A stretch of 34,620 nt of DNA from an uncultured beta proteobacterium (GTDB lineage Bacteria; Pseudomonadota; Gammaproteobacteria; Burkholderiales; SG8-41): assembly GCA_902825845.1 (NCBI GenBank), contig CADECM010000023.1, positions 29,761 to 64,380 on the forward strand, written 5' to 3'. The position numbers and the translations under genes were made by a program. The notes below the pieces were generated by a model. The model made no database searches and was not told the origin of the DNA. It worked only from the letters and a program-made list of their open reading frames with translations. Below are positions 1 to 8,092 of the stretch, piece by piece; position 1 is the first letter of the stretch; each line of letters starts with the position of its first letter.

Positions 1-1
1 C

Positions 2-601
2 ATGAACGAACGCGCACGTAACGACACCCGCGCGCGTATTGCCCACCTGGCTGCGCGCATCATGGCCGAAGATGGCGTCGAAGATTATGGTTTGGCCAAG
101 AAGAAAGCGGCCCGGCAGGCCGGTGTTGCTGACGCCCGCCAACTACCCGGCAATGACGAAATCGATGCGGCGCTGCGCGCCTACCGCGATATTTATCAGG
201 CAAACGACCATCGCGCGCAACTGGCGGAACTGCGTGAGATTGCCGTGCGCGTCATGACGGAACTGGATGCATTCAATCCGCACCTGACGGGGAGCGTACT
301 CAACGGCAACGCTGGCAAGTACGCCGGAATCGTATTGCAGCTTTTCGCAGACGACGCCAAAGCGGTGGAACTTTTCTTGATCGATCGCGGCATCGACTAC
401 GACGCGGCCCAAACCAGTCTCTACAGCGGCGATACCCGCATCACCGTACCGCTCTACCGATTAAACGAGGACGGCGCGGAAATCGAACTCGTCGTGCTGT
501 CGCCGCGAGAAGCGCGTAGTCCGCTGAAAACTTCACCCTCGGGCAGGGCGATCGAACGCGCAAAGCTGGCAGCCGTGGAGATGCTGTTGTCTCAAACCTG
601 A
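2..601 (+). CDS. Conserved hypothetical protein, possible nucleotidyltransferase-like fold
   Basis: This is a 199-residue soluble protein with no signal peptide or membrane segment. The N-terminal half is helical and charged, with an alanine-rich EDYGLAKKKAARQ segment near residues 27-39. The middle has FNPHLTGSVLNGNAGKY (about 91-107) followed by LQLFADDAKAVELFLIDRG. The TGSVLNG...LQLF pattern resembles the GS...D motif region of nucleotidyltransferase-fold proteins, but I do not see a clear catalytic Asp pair, so enzymatic activity is only a guess. I recognise it as a conserved hypothetical of Betaproteobacteria. The ATG is at base 2, so a start further upstream cannot be excluded. It converges with the PhyH-type gene, whose stop lies 36 bases away. 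An AT-rich IHF-like motif fills the space between them. Confidence 0.75.
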   Translation: MNERARNDTRARIAHLAARIMAEDGVEDYGLAKKKAARQAGVADARQLPGNDEIDAALRAYRDIYQANDHRAQLAELREIAVRVMTELDAFNPHLTGSVLNGNAGKYAGIVLQLFADDAKAVELFLIDRGIDYDAAQTSLYSGDTRITVPLYRLNEDGAEIELVVLSPREARSPLKTSPSGRAIERAKLAAVEMLLSQT

Positions 602-611
602 CGATATAATG

Positions 612-640
612 CAACTATTTGTTTTTAAACAACTTTTTAA
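612..640 (+). promoter_or_regulatory. IHF-like AT-rich motif, copy 1
   Basis: The core CAACTATTTGTTTTT matches YAANNNNTTGATW with one mismatch, and is followed by AAACAACTTTTTAA. It lies between two convergent genes and contains the stop codon of the PhyH-type gene. The inner TTGTTT-TT-AAACAA is a near-perfect palindrome. IHF binding is inferred from the consensus only. Confidence 0.55.
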
Positions 641-1812
641 ATGGCCAGATCGTAGCGGTTATAGTTGCGGATGACTTTGTCAAAGGTCTCGGTGCCAAAA
701 CGGAAAGCCTGCTCGCGGCCCACGTACGGCTGATACACAAAGGCTTGCTCCCGCGGGAAATGCTGGCGCCGCGCATCGATGGCGAGCGCCACCACGGCCG
801 ACCGTTTTTCGATGCGTTCGGTGTCGTAGTACACCCCCTCTTCACGCATGGTGAGTGCCGTGTGTTGCCCCAGCACCGACTTGCGCCGGTGAAAGCCGAA
901 CGTAATCGATATGCGCAAGTCCGCGGACGAGTTGGCAAACGAACCATGCAGCGTCTGCCGATTGACGATGGTCACATCACCCGGCGCGCAGATCAGCGGC
1001 AGTGCTCCCGGCAATTGTTCGCTGCCGCCGTTGTCGGTGACCATTTTCTTGATGTCGGCGCGCCCTTTCTTGTGCGTACCCGGCACCACCCATAGCGCGT
1101 TGCCCGCGGTGGTGGGATACAGCTGCACCTGATAGTTGAAGCCGTGGATACCTTCATCCCAATCGGGTGAGTTCCAGTGCGTCACGCCGTCCTGATGCCA
1201 GGCCACGGAACCGCCGATCTTCGGCTGCTTGACAAAGATCACGTCGTTAAACGGCACAAAGTCATCGCCGTTAATCGACGCCGCAATTGCCAGCAACTGC
1301 GGATGCCCGTAGACACGCAGGCCCGACGGCATGTACTCGCACATGCCGCGCATGCGCAGCACGGTGTACGGCGGGGCATCACTGTCGGGCACGGGCTCCG
1401 CCATTTTGCTTGGATGGCGCCCGCCCAGCAGACTGGTGCCGCCCTGCGGGTCCGATAGCGGCTTGATCAGCGTAAACGGTTCGCGCGCCGCATTGCGCCC
1501 GAGGGCCGGCCTTCCACGTGCGTCCACCTTCGATTCCGGACTGACCGGCGCACCGTCCAGCATCGCGCCTGCGTCCTGCCTCAGCGTCTCGACCTCTGTT
1601 GGGTCGACCACGCCTTCAAACACGTAGTAGCCGTGTTTCCAGTACGCCGCGAGGATCTCGGGATGCAGCCGGCCATGGGCATCAAAGCGGGCAGGCCCCT
1701 TGTTGCCGATTTCACCGGCGAGCCGCAGGCCTTCCTGCTGGTAAGCCGCCATGCCTTGCGCATGCCTGGCCCGCGTTAGTTGCTCACGATGTGCATCCGC
1801 GACTGTATTCAT
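637..1812 (-). CDS. Phytanoyl-CoA dioxygenase (PhyH) family protein
   Basis: This is a 391-residue protein of the Fe(II)/2-oxoglutarate-dependent PhyH family. The iron-binding triad is visible: H206 and D208 in VAWHQDGVTHW and H289 in QTLHGSFANSS. R300 in ADLRISITF is the likely 2-oxoglutarate-binding Arg. The conserved WVVPGTHKKG segment follows at about 241-250. Bacterial members hydroxylate diverse small molecules, and the substrate cannot be read from sequence. The ATG has a strong Shine-Dalgarno (GGGAGGAG, 4 nt spacing). It lies 92 bases downstream of hemB on the same strand, so read-through from hemB is possible, but I see no link to heme synthesis. The stop codon sits inside an IHF-like AT-rich motif. 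Confidence 0.88.
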   Translation of the reverse strand: MNTVADAHREQLTRARHAQGMAAYQQEGLRLAGEIGNKGPARFDAHGRLHPEILAAYWKHGYYVFEGVVDPTEVETLRQDAGAMLDGAPVSPESKVDARGRPALGRNAAREPFTLIKPLSDPQGGTSLLGGRHPSKMAEPVPDSDAPPYTVLRMRGMCEYMPSGLRVYGHPQLLAIAASINGDDFVPFNDVIFVKQPKIGGSVAWHQDGVTHWNSPDWDEGIHGFNYQVQLYPTTAGNALWVVPGTHKKGRADIKKMVTDNGGSEQLPGALPLICAPGDVTIVNRQTLHGSFANSSADLRISITFGFHRRKSVLGQHTALTMREEGVYYDTERIEKRSAVVALAIDARRQHFPREQAFVYQPYVGREQAFRFGTETFDKVIRNYNRYDLAI

Positions 1813-1904
1813 GGCGCTCCTCCCGATTCAGGGTAGTGCGCTATCGTATTGCGCCAGGGGCATCTTGGCAAATTCGGCTGTGCCACGCAGCGAATGCCTG
1901 CACC

Positions 1905-2950
<1,046 letters not shown>

Positions 2951-2971
2951 AACTCTTGGTGATTATAAGCG

Positions 2972-3083
2972 TCTTAGAAATAGACGCGTTTTACGTCTCC
3001 CGCTTCACCTCCCTGGGCGGGTGCCTTAATCCAATTAAGGCTTTTTGGCCCCCGGCTTACTCCCCTTAGCCGGGGGCTTTTTC
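2972..3083 (+). ncRNA. Candidate small regulatory RNA between hemB and engB
   Basis: This roughly 110-nt interval has four successive hairpins and no ORF. Hairpin 1 is AGACG/CGTCT (2982-2998). Hairpin 2 is CCCGC/GCGGG (2999-3021) with loop TTCACCTCCCTGG. Hairpin 3 is CCTTAAT/ATTAAGG (3024-3040) followed by five T. Hairpin 4 is GCCCCCGGCT/AGCCGGGGGC (3048-3077) with loop TACTCCCCTT and five T at 3078-3082. The last is a strong Rho-independent terminator with its T-tract on the plus strand only, although no plus-strand gene precedes it. Two C-rich loops (CCTCCC, CTCCCC) could pair with Shine-Dalgarno sequences. The RNA converges with engB, the position I recall for Spot 42 and ErsA. The 5' end is uncertain: TTGAAC (2948-2953) and TATAAG (2964-2969) are imperfect promoter elements. 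Confidence 0.75.
3048..3082 (+). terminator. Rho-independent terminator of the candidate sRNA
   Basis: A perfect 10-bp GC-rich stem (GCCCCCGGCT with AGCCGGGGGC), a 10-nt loop and five T make this a textbook terminator on the plus strand. In the reverse direction no T-tract follows, so it does not serve engB well. Confidence 0.9.
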
Positions 3084-3120
3084 GTGCTGTTCGTCCGCGC
3101 GAATTCGGTTGCGCGGCTTC

Positions 3121-3720
3121 TCAATCAGCGCCTTGGGATAACCATGCGGCAATCAGCGCATTGGCCTCCGCCACGCCGCGGTTCGCGGTCGCAGAAAACA
3201 GTTGCGTTGAGCAATTAGGATAGCGCCGCGTCAGCGTGATTCGCGTCGCGCTCAGCACAGCGGACGATTCACGTTGCGTCAACTTGTCGCATTTGGTCAA
3301 CAGCACGTGCACCGGCCGTCCGGTGGGAACAAACCATTCAATCAGTTGTTCGTCCAGCGGTTTGAGCCCATGCCTGGAGTCCGACAGCAAAATCAGTCCC
3401 ATCAGCGACTTACGCTGCGTAAGGTAAGCACTGATTAACACGCCCCAATACTCGCGCTCGGTTTTCGATACTTTGGCAAATCCATAGCCGGGCAAGTCCA
3501 CCCAGCGCATATTCCTGCCAGCGCCAAAGAAATTGATGGTTTGCGTTCGGCCGGGGGTTTTGCTCACAAACGCGAGACGATGGCGATTGGCCAGCGCATT
3601 GATCGCACTGGACTTTCCCGCGTTGGAGCGGCCCACGAACGCCACTTCGCGTCCGCTGTCAGGCAGCATTTCCTCCATTTTGTGCGCGGAGGCCAGGAAT
3701 TCGACAAGCGGGACGGTCAT
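3121..3720 (-). CDS. engB: Ribosome biogenesis GTP-binding protein EngB (YihA/YsxC)
   Basis: This essential TrmE-Era-EngA-EngB-Septin family GTPase acts in large ribosomal subunit assembly. With the ATG at 3720 it has 199 residues, the usual length. All G motifs are present: G1 GRSNAGKS (30-37), a G2 Thr in TPGRTQTINFF, G3 DLPG followed by YG (75-80), G4 TKCDK (142-146) and G5 SAT. The frame also opens at a GTG at 3786, which adds 22 residues not typical of the family and leaves only 26 bases to the divergent cytochrome gene. I prefer the ATG, though its Shine-Dalgarno is weak. An ACTATA/TATAGT sequence at 3766-3771 could be a -10 box for this gene. Confidence 0.95.
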   Translation of the reverse strand: MTVPLVEFLASAHKMEEMLPDSGREVAFVGRSNAGKSSAINALANRHRLAFVSKTPGRTQTINFFGAGRNMRWVDLPGYGFAKVSKTEREYWGVLISAYLTQRKSLMGLILLSDSRHGLKPLDEQLIEWFVPTGRPVHVLLTKCDKLTQRESSAVLSATRITLTRRYPNCSTQLFSATANRGVAEANALIAAWLSQGAD

Positions 3721-3812
3721 AGGTCGTTGTAATTGAACCTGAATCTGGCGCGGGGCCGGCAGCGTACTATACAATAGGCGGCTCACCTACCCTGCACTAT
3801 TCCGGAGCCTTC

Positions 3813-4448
3813 ATGAAATACCGCCTGATGCTGGCGACTGCCATTGGCGCATTGGCCGCGCCGACGTTGCACGCGCAATACGTAATCAAGGGCGACGCCG
3901 CCAAAGGCCAGGAAATAGCGGCCAAAGTATGCGCTGCCTGTCATGGGCCGGACGGCAATAGCCCGCTGGCCGCCAATCCCAGTCTGGCGGGACAGCATCC
4001 CGAGTATATCTACAAGCAACTCGGCAACTTCAAGCCCAAGGGCGGAAAACCTGCGGAACGCAACAATCCCGTCATGGCCGGCATGGCCGCACCGCTCTCC
4101 GACGACGACATGAAGAACGTCGCCGCTTATTACGCCAGCCAGACACCGCGGCCGCGCGCCGCACGCGACCCCGCGCTGGTGAAGCAAGGACAACTGATTT
4201 ACCGCGGCGGCATCGGTGCCGGCAACGTGGCGGCATGCGCCTCCTGCCACTCGCCGAATGGCGCAGGCCTGCCGGCACAATATCCACGCATCTCCGGACA
4301 GCATGCCGAATATACGGCCGCGCAATTGAAAGCGTTTCGTGCCGGCGAACGCGCGAACGACCCCAACAACATGATGCGCGCCGTGGCCAGCAAGTTATCT
4401 GACCGCGATATCGCGGCCGTTTCGGAGTACATCGCCGGGCTACGGTAA
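3813..4448 (+). CDS. Diheme cytochrome c4, periplasmic
   Basis: This is a 211-residue electron carrier with two class I cytochrome c domains, typically donating electrons to terminal oxidases. The signal peptide is MKYRLMLATAIGALAAPTLHA with likely cleavage after residue 21. The first heme site is CAACH (40-44) and the second CASCH (142-146). Candidate axial Met residues are M88/M91 in NPVMAGMAAPLS and M187/M188 in NNMMRAVASKLS. The internal repeat SLAGQHPEYIYKQL / RISGQHAEYTAAQL shows the domain duplication expected for cytochrome c4. It is divergent from engB. A TATACAAT stretch (3768-3775) is a plausible -10 region. It converges with hemL, with an IHF-like motif between them. Confidence 0.95.
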   Translation: MKYRLMLATAIGALAAPTLHAQYVIKGDAAKGQEIAAKVCAACHGPDGNSPLAANPSLAGQHPEYIYKQLGNFKPKGGKPAERNNPVMAGMAAPLSDDDMKNVAAYYASQTPRPRAARDPALVKQGQLIYRGGIGAGNVAACASCHSPNGAGLPAQYPRISGQHAEYTAAQLKAFRAGERANDPNNMMRAVASKLSDRDIAAVSEYIAGLR

Positions 4449-4490
4449 CGGCAAGCGTTGCGCGGCAAATCCAGCGCCGCGGCAGGCCTA

Positions 4491-4519
4491 TTAAATATTC
4501 GTTTAAAAACAAATACTTA
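4491..4519 (-). promoter_or_regulatory. IHF-like AT-rich motif, copy 3
   Basis: On the minus strand the core is TAAGTATTTGTTTTT followed by AAACGAATATTTAA. It lies between the convergent cytochrome c4 and hemL genes, and its first bases are the hemL stop codon. It closely resembles copy 1 over more than 30 bases, including a GGCC after the AT tract. Confidence 0.55.
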
Positions 4520-5794
4520 CGTCGATTCGAAAGCCTTGCCGGCCGCCGCTACTGTTTTCTCGATGTCGCCTGCGGTGTGCGTGGAAGAAACAAAACCTGC
4601 CTCATACGCCGAAGGGGCAAGATACACGCCTTCCGCCAGCATGCTGTGAAAAAACTGGTTGAAGCGCGCCTTGTCGCATTCCATCACTTCGGCATAATTT
4701 TGCGGTACGGCGGCACGGAAATAGAGCCCGAACATGCCGCCCACGTGCTGCGCTGAAAACGCGATCTGGCGCGACGCGGCAGCTTCCATCAGCCCTTTGC
4801 ACAAGGCGTGTGCGGTCGATTCCAGTTTGTCGTAAAAGCCCGCGCCCTGAACGATGCGCAGTGTCGCAAGGCCCGCCGCCACCGCCACCGGATTGCCCGA
4901 AAGCGTCCCCGCCTGATACACCGGACCCAGCGGCGCGACGCACTGCATGATGTCGCGCCGGCCGCCGAAGGCGCCCACCGGCATGCCGCCACCGATGACT
5001 TTCCCCAACGTCGTCATGTCGGGCGTAATCCCGTACAGCGCCTGCGCCCCGCCCAGTGCGACCCTGAAGCCAGTCATCACCTCATCGAATATCAACACGG
5101 TACCGTGTTGGGTGCACAACTTGCGCAACAATTGCAGAAAACCCGCCTTGGGTGCGATCAGATTGGCATTGCCCACCACTGGCTCCACAATGACCGCCGC
5201 GATACTGTTTCCGGCATTGGCAAATGCCGCGCTCAATCCGGCTTCATCATTAAAGTCCAGCACCAGCGTATGCGCCGTGGTCTCGGCGGGCACGCCAGCC
5301 GACGAAGGCTGCCCGAAGGTGAGGGCGCCGGAGCCGGCTTTCACCAGCAGCGCATCGGCGTGACCGTGGTAACAGCCCTCGAATTTCACGATCGTGGAAC
5401 GGCCGGTAAAGCCGCGCGCCACGCGGATGGCGCTCATCGTCGCCTCAGTGCCCGAACTGACCAGCCGCACCATTTCCATCGACGGCACCAGCCGGGTCAA
5501 CAACACGGCCAATTCGAGTTCCGCCTCGGTGGGCGCGCCAAATGACAGTCCACGCTCCGCCATTTGTTGCACGGCTTTCACCACCTCGGGGTGGGCGTGG
5601 CCCGCAATCAGGGGCCCCCAGGATCCCACGTAGTCGATGTAACGGTTACCGTCGGCATCCCAGATGTGCGCGCCGCGTCCGCGGCGGATAAACGGCGGCG
5701 TGCCGCCGACCGAGCGGAACGCGCGCACCGGCGAGTTGACGCCGCCGGGTATCAGCAACTGGGCATGGTTGAACAGTTTTTGGCTCTGATTCAT
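4517..5794 (-). CDS. hemL: Glutamate-1-semialdehyde 2,1-aminomutase
   Basis: This PLP enzyme converts glutamate-1-semialdehyde to 5-aminolevulinate in the C5 pathway of heme synthesis, so the organism makes ALA from glutamyl-tRNA. The 425 residues match the family. The fold-type I signature is [15 protein letters not shown], with the PLP-contacting Asp, followed by [19 protein letters not shown], with the Schiff-base Lys at residue 265. [20 protein letters not shown] is the phosphate-binding region. The frame opens 4 codons earlier at 5806, but the ATG at 5794 has a GAGG Shine-Dalgarno at about 6 nt and gives the usual MNQSQKLF start. It starts 8 bases after the thiE stop, so thiD-thiE-hemL is probably one transcript. 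Confidence 0.97.
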   Translation of the reverse strand: MNQSQKLFNHAQLLIPGGVNSPVRAFRSVGGTPPFIRRGRGAHIWDADGNRYIDYVGSWGPLIAGHAHPEVVKAVQQMAERGLSFGAPTEAELELAVLLTRLVPSMEMVRLVSSGTEATMSAIRVARGFTGRSTIVKFEGCYHGHADALLVKAGSGALTFGQPSSAGVPAETTAHTLVLDFNDEAGLSAAFANAGNSIAAVIVEPVVGNANLIAPKAGFLQLLRKLCTQHGTVLIFDEVMTGFRVALGGAQALYGITPDMTTLGKVIGGGMPVGAFGGRRDIMQCVAPLGPVYQAGTLSGNPVAVAAGLATLRIVQGAGFYDKLESTAHALCKGLMEAAASRQIAFSAQHVGGMFGLYFRAAVPQNYAEVMECDKARFNQFFHSMLAEGVYLAPSAYEAGFVSSTHTAGDIEKTVAAAGKAFEST

Positions 5795-5802
5795 GACAAA
5801 CC

Positions 5803-6438
5803 TCAACGCATCTTGAACAAGGCACTGAAGCCTCGCGCGGCCTGCGCGATATCGGGCGCGCCGAACAGCGCGGTAATGACGGCGACACTGTCCGCGCCGG
5901 CGTTGATCAGTACCGAAGCATTTTCAATGGTGATGCCGCCGATTGCCACCACCGGCACGCCGAATTTCTGTTTGGCCTCGGTCAGCAGTGACGGTGACGA
6001 GCGCACCGCGCCGGGCTTGACGCTGGACACAAAAAAACTACCAAAAGCGATGTGATCGGCACCCTCGGCCAGCGCGCGCTCGGCATTCGCCAGATCGCGG
6101 TAACAGGATGCGCCCAACAGCTTGTCGGGGCCGATGCGCGCGCGCGCGGCGGCAATCGAACCATCCTCACGGCCCAGATGCAGCCCATGCGCGTCCACCG
6201 CCAGCGCCAGCTCCACATCGTCGTTCACGATCAGCGCGGCATCGTGCTCGCGGCACAGCCGGCACAGCGCCGTTGCCTGTTCCATGCGCTGCGCCGCGTC
6301 GGCAATTTTATTGCGATATTGCACCAGCCGCGCCCCGCCCTCCAGCGCGGCGCGCACGCGCGCCACCAGGCGTGCGCTGTCCGTGTCATCGGGGGTTACG
6401 GCGTACAGTCCCGCAATACGATTCGCTGCGCGATTCAC
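5803..6438 (-). CDS. thiE: Thiamine-phosphate synthase
   Basis: ThiE couples HMP pyrophosphate with the thiazole phosphate to give thiamine phosphate. The protein has 211 residues. Family motifs are LVQYRNK (38-44), [12 protein letters not shown] (68-79), HGLHLGRED (84-92), LGASCY (108-113), [14 protein letters not shown] (131-144) and VVAIGGIT (163-170). The start is a GTG at 6438 whose first bases overlap the thiD stop (GTGA). A near-perfect Shine-Dalgarno AAGGAGG lies 4-5 nt upstream, so translation is probably coupled to thiD. The frame stays open upstream to 6816, but that part lies antiparallel in thiD and has no family similarity. Confidence 0.96.
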   Translation of the reverse strand: MNRAANRIAGLYAVTPDDTDSARLVARVRAALEGGARLVQYRNKIADAAQRMEQATALCRLCREHDAALIVNDDVELALAVDAHGLHLGREDGSIAAARARIGPDKLLGASCYRDLANAERALAEGADHIAFGSFFVSSVKPGAVRSSPSLLTEAKQKFGVPVVAIGGITIENASVLINAGADSVAVITALFGAPDIAQAARGFSALFKMR

Positions 6439-7304
6439 GGCGCCTCCTTGTCGGGTTTGCCTGTTGCGTCCGGCGCCTGCTCTTTCTCGTCGCGCTCTTC
6501 CTCTCGCGCCCAGAACAGACGGTCTGGAATATGCTGTCCCATGCCCGCGCGGAACGCAGCCTTGAGCGACTGCCAGGTATATTCCTGCGCGTCCTTCACC
6601 GCCTCGGCCATGGGCAGGCCGTTGGCGATGGTCGCCGCGATGGCAGAGGCCAGCGTGCATCCCGAACCGTGATACTGCCCGGGCAAACGCGGCCACGATT
6701 CGGCGCCGACCACGCCTTCTTCGCCGTACAACGTATTGATCACTTGCGCCGTATTTTCGTGCGTGCCGGTGATCAACACGTATTCGCAGCCGGCGGCGAC
6801 GATACGCCGGGCGCACTCGATCATTCCCGGATCGTCCTTGTCGTCGCGCTCGTCCAGCGCGAGCCGCCGCGCTTCAAGACTATTGGGCGTGATGATGGTG
6901 GTCTGCGGAATCAGCAGCTCGCGCATGGCGCTGACCATTTCATCATTGGCCAGTTCGTCACCTCGACCGGACGCCAGGACCGGATCGAGAATCAGCGGGA
7001 TCTCCGGATAGTCGGACACCACTTCCGCGATCGCCGCAACATTTTCGAGGCTGCCCATGACGCCGATCTTGAACGCGGCCACCGGCATGTCTTCGAGCAC
7101 ACAACGCGCCTGATCGGTGATCCAGTCGGCATCGATCGCAAACACGTCATCAACGCCCATGGTGTCCTGCACGGTAATCGCCGTCACCACCGACAACGGG
7201 TGACAGCCCATGCTGGCCAGCGTCAGAATGTCGGCTTGCATACCGGCGCCGCCGGTGGGGTCGGTGGCCGAAAACACAAGCACAATGGGCGGAGCTTCGG
7301 ACAT
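6435..7304 (-). CDS. thiD: Hydroxymethylpyrimidine/phosphomethylpyrimidine kinase
   Basis: ThiD phosphorylates HMP and HMP-P to supply ThiE. It has 289 residues of the ribokinase-like fold. The N-terminal VLVFSATDPTGGAGMQAD (8-25) is the substrate-binding signature, LILDPVLASGRGD lies at about 104-116, and the GSGC anion hole is at 213-216 in YHGSGCTLASAIA. The C-terminal tail (about 265-289) is highly charged and low-complexity and probably dispensable. The last codons overlap the thiE GTG start. The gene is divergent from rubredoxin. The 105-base spacer carries an inverted repeat but no thi-box, so I see no TPP riboswitch here. Confidence 0.95.
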   Translation of the reverse strand: MSEAPPIVLVFSATDPTGGAGMQADILTLASMGCHPLSVVTAITVQDTMGVDDVFAIDADWITDQARCVLEDMPVAAFKIGVMGSLENVAAIAEVVSDYPEIPLILDPVLASGRGDELANDEMVSAMRELLIPQTTIITPNSLEARRLALDERDDKDDPGMIECARRIVAAGCEYVLITGTHENTAQVINTLYGEEGVVGAESWPRLPGQYHGSGCTLASAIAATIANGLPMAEAVKDAQEYTWQSLKAAFRAGMGQHIPDRLFWAREEERDEKEQAPDATGKPDKEAP

Positions 7305-7352
7305 GGCAGGCGTCGCATCACCTGCGCCGCGGGAAATCCGGCGCCGGATCGT

Positions 7353-7380
7353 TTAGAATCGGAAATAATTCAGATTCTAA
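7353..7380. promoter_or_regulatory. Inverted repeat in the thiD/rubredoxin divergent promoter region
   Basis: TTAGAATC (7353-7360) and GATTCTAA (7373-7380) form a perfect 8-bp inverted repeat with a 12-bp spacer. Each arm contains TAGAAT, a -10-like hexamer, one on each strand, so the repeat may be overlapping divergent -10 boxes, an operator, or both. I found no convincing -35 elements. Confidence 0.45.
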
Positions 7381-7409
7381 CGTGTTTCCAAGGCAAAACC
7401 CTTTTTCTT

Positions 7410-7595
7410 ATGGCCAACGACACCACACAATACAAGACTTGGATGTGCCTGATCTGCGGCTACATCTATAGCGAAGAAGCCGGCGTTCCCGACGAAGGCA
7501 TCGCCCCCGGGACCAAGTGGGAAGACGTGCCGGTGAACTGGACCTGCCCCGAGTGCGGCGCGCGCAAGGACGATTTTGAAATGGTGCAAGTCTGA
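7410..7595 (+). CDS. Rubredoxin
   Basis: This is a 61-residue one-iron electron-transfer protein. The Fe(Cys)4 ligands are C13 and C16 in MCLICGYIY and C46 and C49 in [12 protein letters not shown]. The family signature NWTCPECG is intact. Such rubredoxins serve in alkane hydroxylation, oxygen detoxification or metalloprotein assembly; which applies here cannot be told. The ATG has only a distant AAGG upstream, so ribosome binding looks weak. A long plus-strand frame continues upstream across thiD, but only this C-terminal part is coding. gloA follows after 16 bases on the same strand and may be co-transcribed. Confidence 0.95.
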   Translation: MANDTTQYKTWMCLICGYIYSEEAGVPDEGIAPGTKWEDVPVNWTCPECGARKDDFEMVQV

Positions 7596-7611
7596 TCATA
7601 GGAGAGCGCCC

Positions 7612-8001
7612 GTGAGAATGCTGCATACCATGATTCGTGTCGGCGACCTGCAACGCTCGCTCGACTTTTACACGCAGGTGCTCGGCATGAAATTCCTGCG
7701 CAAGTCCGACTATCCCGAAGGTCGTTTCACCAATGCCTTCGTCGGTTACGACGAGGAATCCAAAACCGCGGTTCTTGAACTCACGCATAACTGGGACACC
7801 AAGTCCTATGACCTCGGTAACGGCTACGGCCATGTCGCGATCCAGGTCGACGACGCCTACAAGACCTGCGAAGAGGTCAAAAAACGCGGCGGCAAGGTCA
7901 CGCGCGAACCGGGACCGATGAAGCACGGCAACACCGTGATCGCGTTTGTGGAAGATCCGGACGGCTACAAGATCGAGTTCGTGCAGCGCAAAGAAGCGTA
8001 A
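7612..8001 (+). CDS. gloA: Lactoylglutathione lyase (glyoxalase I)
   Basis: Glyoxalase I isomerises the hemithioacetal of methylglyoxal and glutathione to S-lactoylglutathione. I chose the GTG at 7612 because AGGAG lies 7 nt upstream and because it places the metal ligands exactly at the E. coli numbering: H5, E56, H74 and E122. The length of 129 residues and the absence of extra loops fit the Ni-type bacterial enzyme. The body reads [20 protein letters not shown], then [11 protein letters not shown], then [10 protein letters not shown]. The stop codon overlaps the left arm of a large inverted repeat shared with the convergent rsmA gene. Confidence 0.96.
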   Translation: MRMLHTMIRVGDLQRSLDFYTQVLGMKFLRKSDYPEGRFTNAFVGYDEESKTAVLELTHNWDTKSYDLGNGYGHVAIQVDDAYKTCEEVKKRGGKVTREPGPMKHGNTVIAFVEDPDGYKIEFVQRKEA

Positions 8002-8092
8002 ACCCTTTTTTGACATGGATTAACGCAGATTACCGCAGATTTTTCTGAGATCTGTCTGCGAAAATCTGCGTTAATCTGGGTCAAGGGTTTTT
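8000..8092. repeat. GCAGATTAACGCAGATT-type inverted repeat joining gloA and rsmA 3' ends
   Basis: The left arm (8000-8031) starts AAACCCTTTTTTGAC and includes GATTAACGCAGATT. The right arm (8063-8092) has AATCTGCGTTAATC, then GTCAAGGGTTTTT, its near-perfect complement. A second GCAGATTTT (8035-8043) can pair with AAAATCTGC (8061-8069). The arms end in T-runs in both outward directions, so the element may be a bidirectional terminator. The right arm is also coding: it provides the last residues (TLDPD) and the stop of RsmA. Sequences of this TCTGCG/GCAGATTAA type recur in many prokaryotic genomes, as far as I recall, without a settled function. Confidence 0.8.

Noticed and set aside
605..610. 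Perfect TATAAT on the plus strand after the first gene
   Set aside because: No -35 element, and it points into the 3' end of an opposing gene. It could drive an antisense RNA, but nothing else supports it.
6439..6816. N-terminal extension of the thiE frame
   Set aside because: It overlaps thiD in another frame, has no ThiE similarity, and the GTG at 6438 has a near-perfect Shine-Dalgarno.
6108..7409. Long plus-strand frame (about 430 codons) upstream of and fused to rubredoxin
   Set aside because: It is antisense to thiE/thiD, has Arg/His-rich random composition, and the true rubredoxin starts at 7410.
7305..7409. TPP riboswitch before thiD
   Set aside because: No thi-box-like conserved segments are seen. 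The thiC leader lies outside the window.
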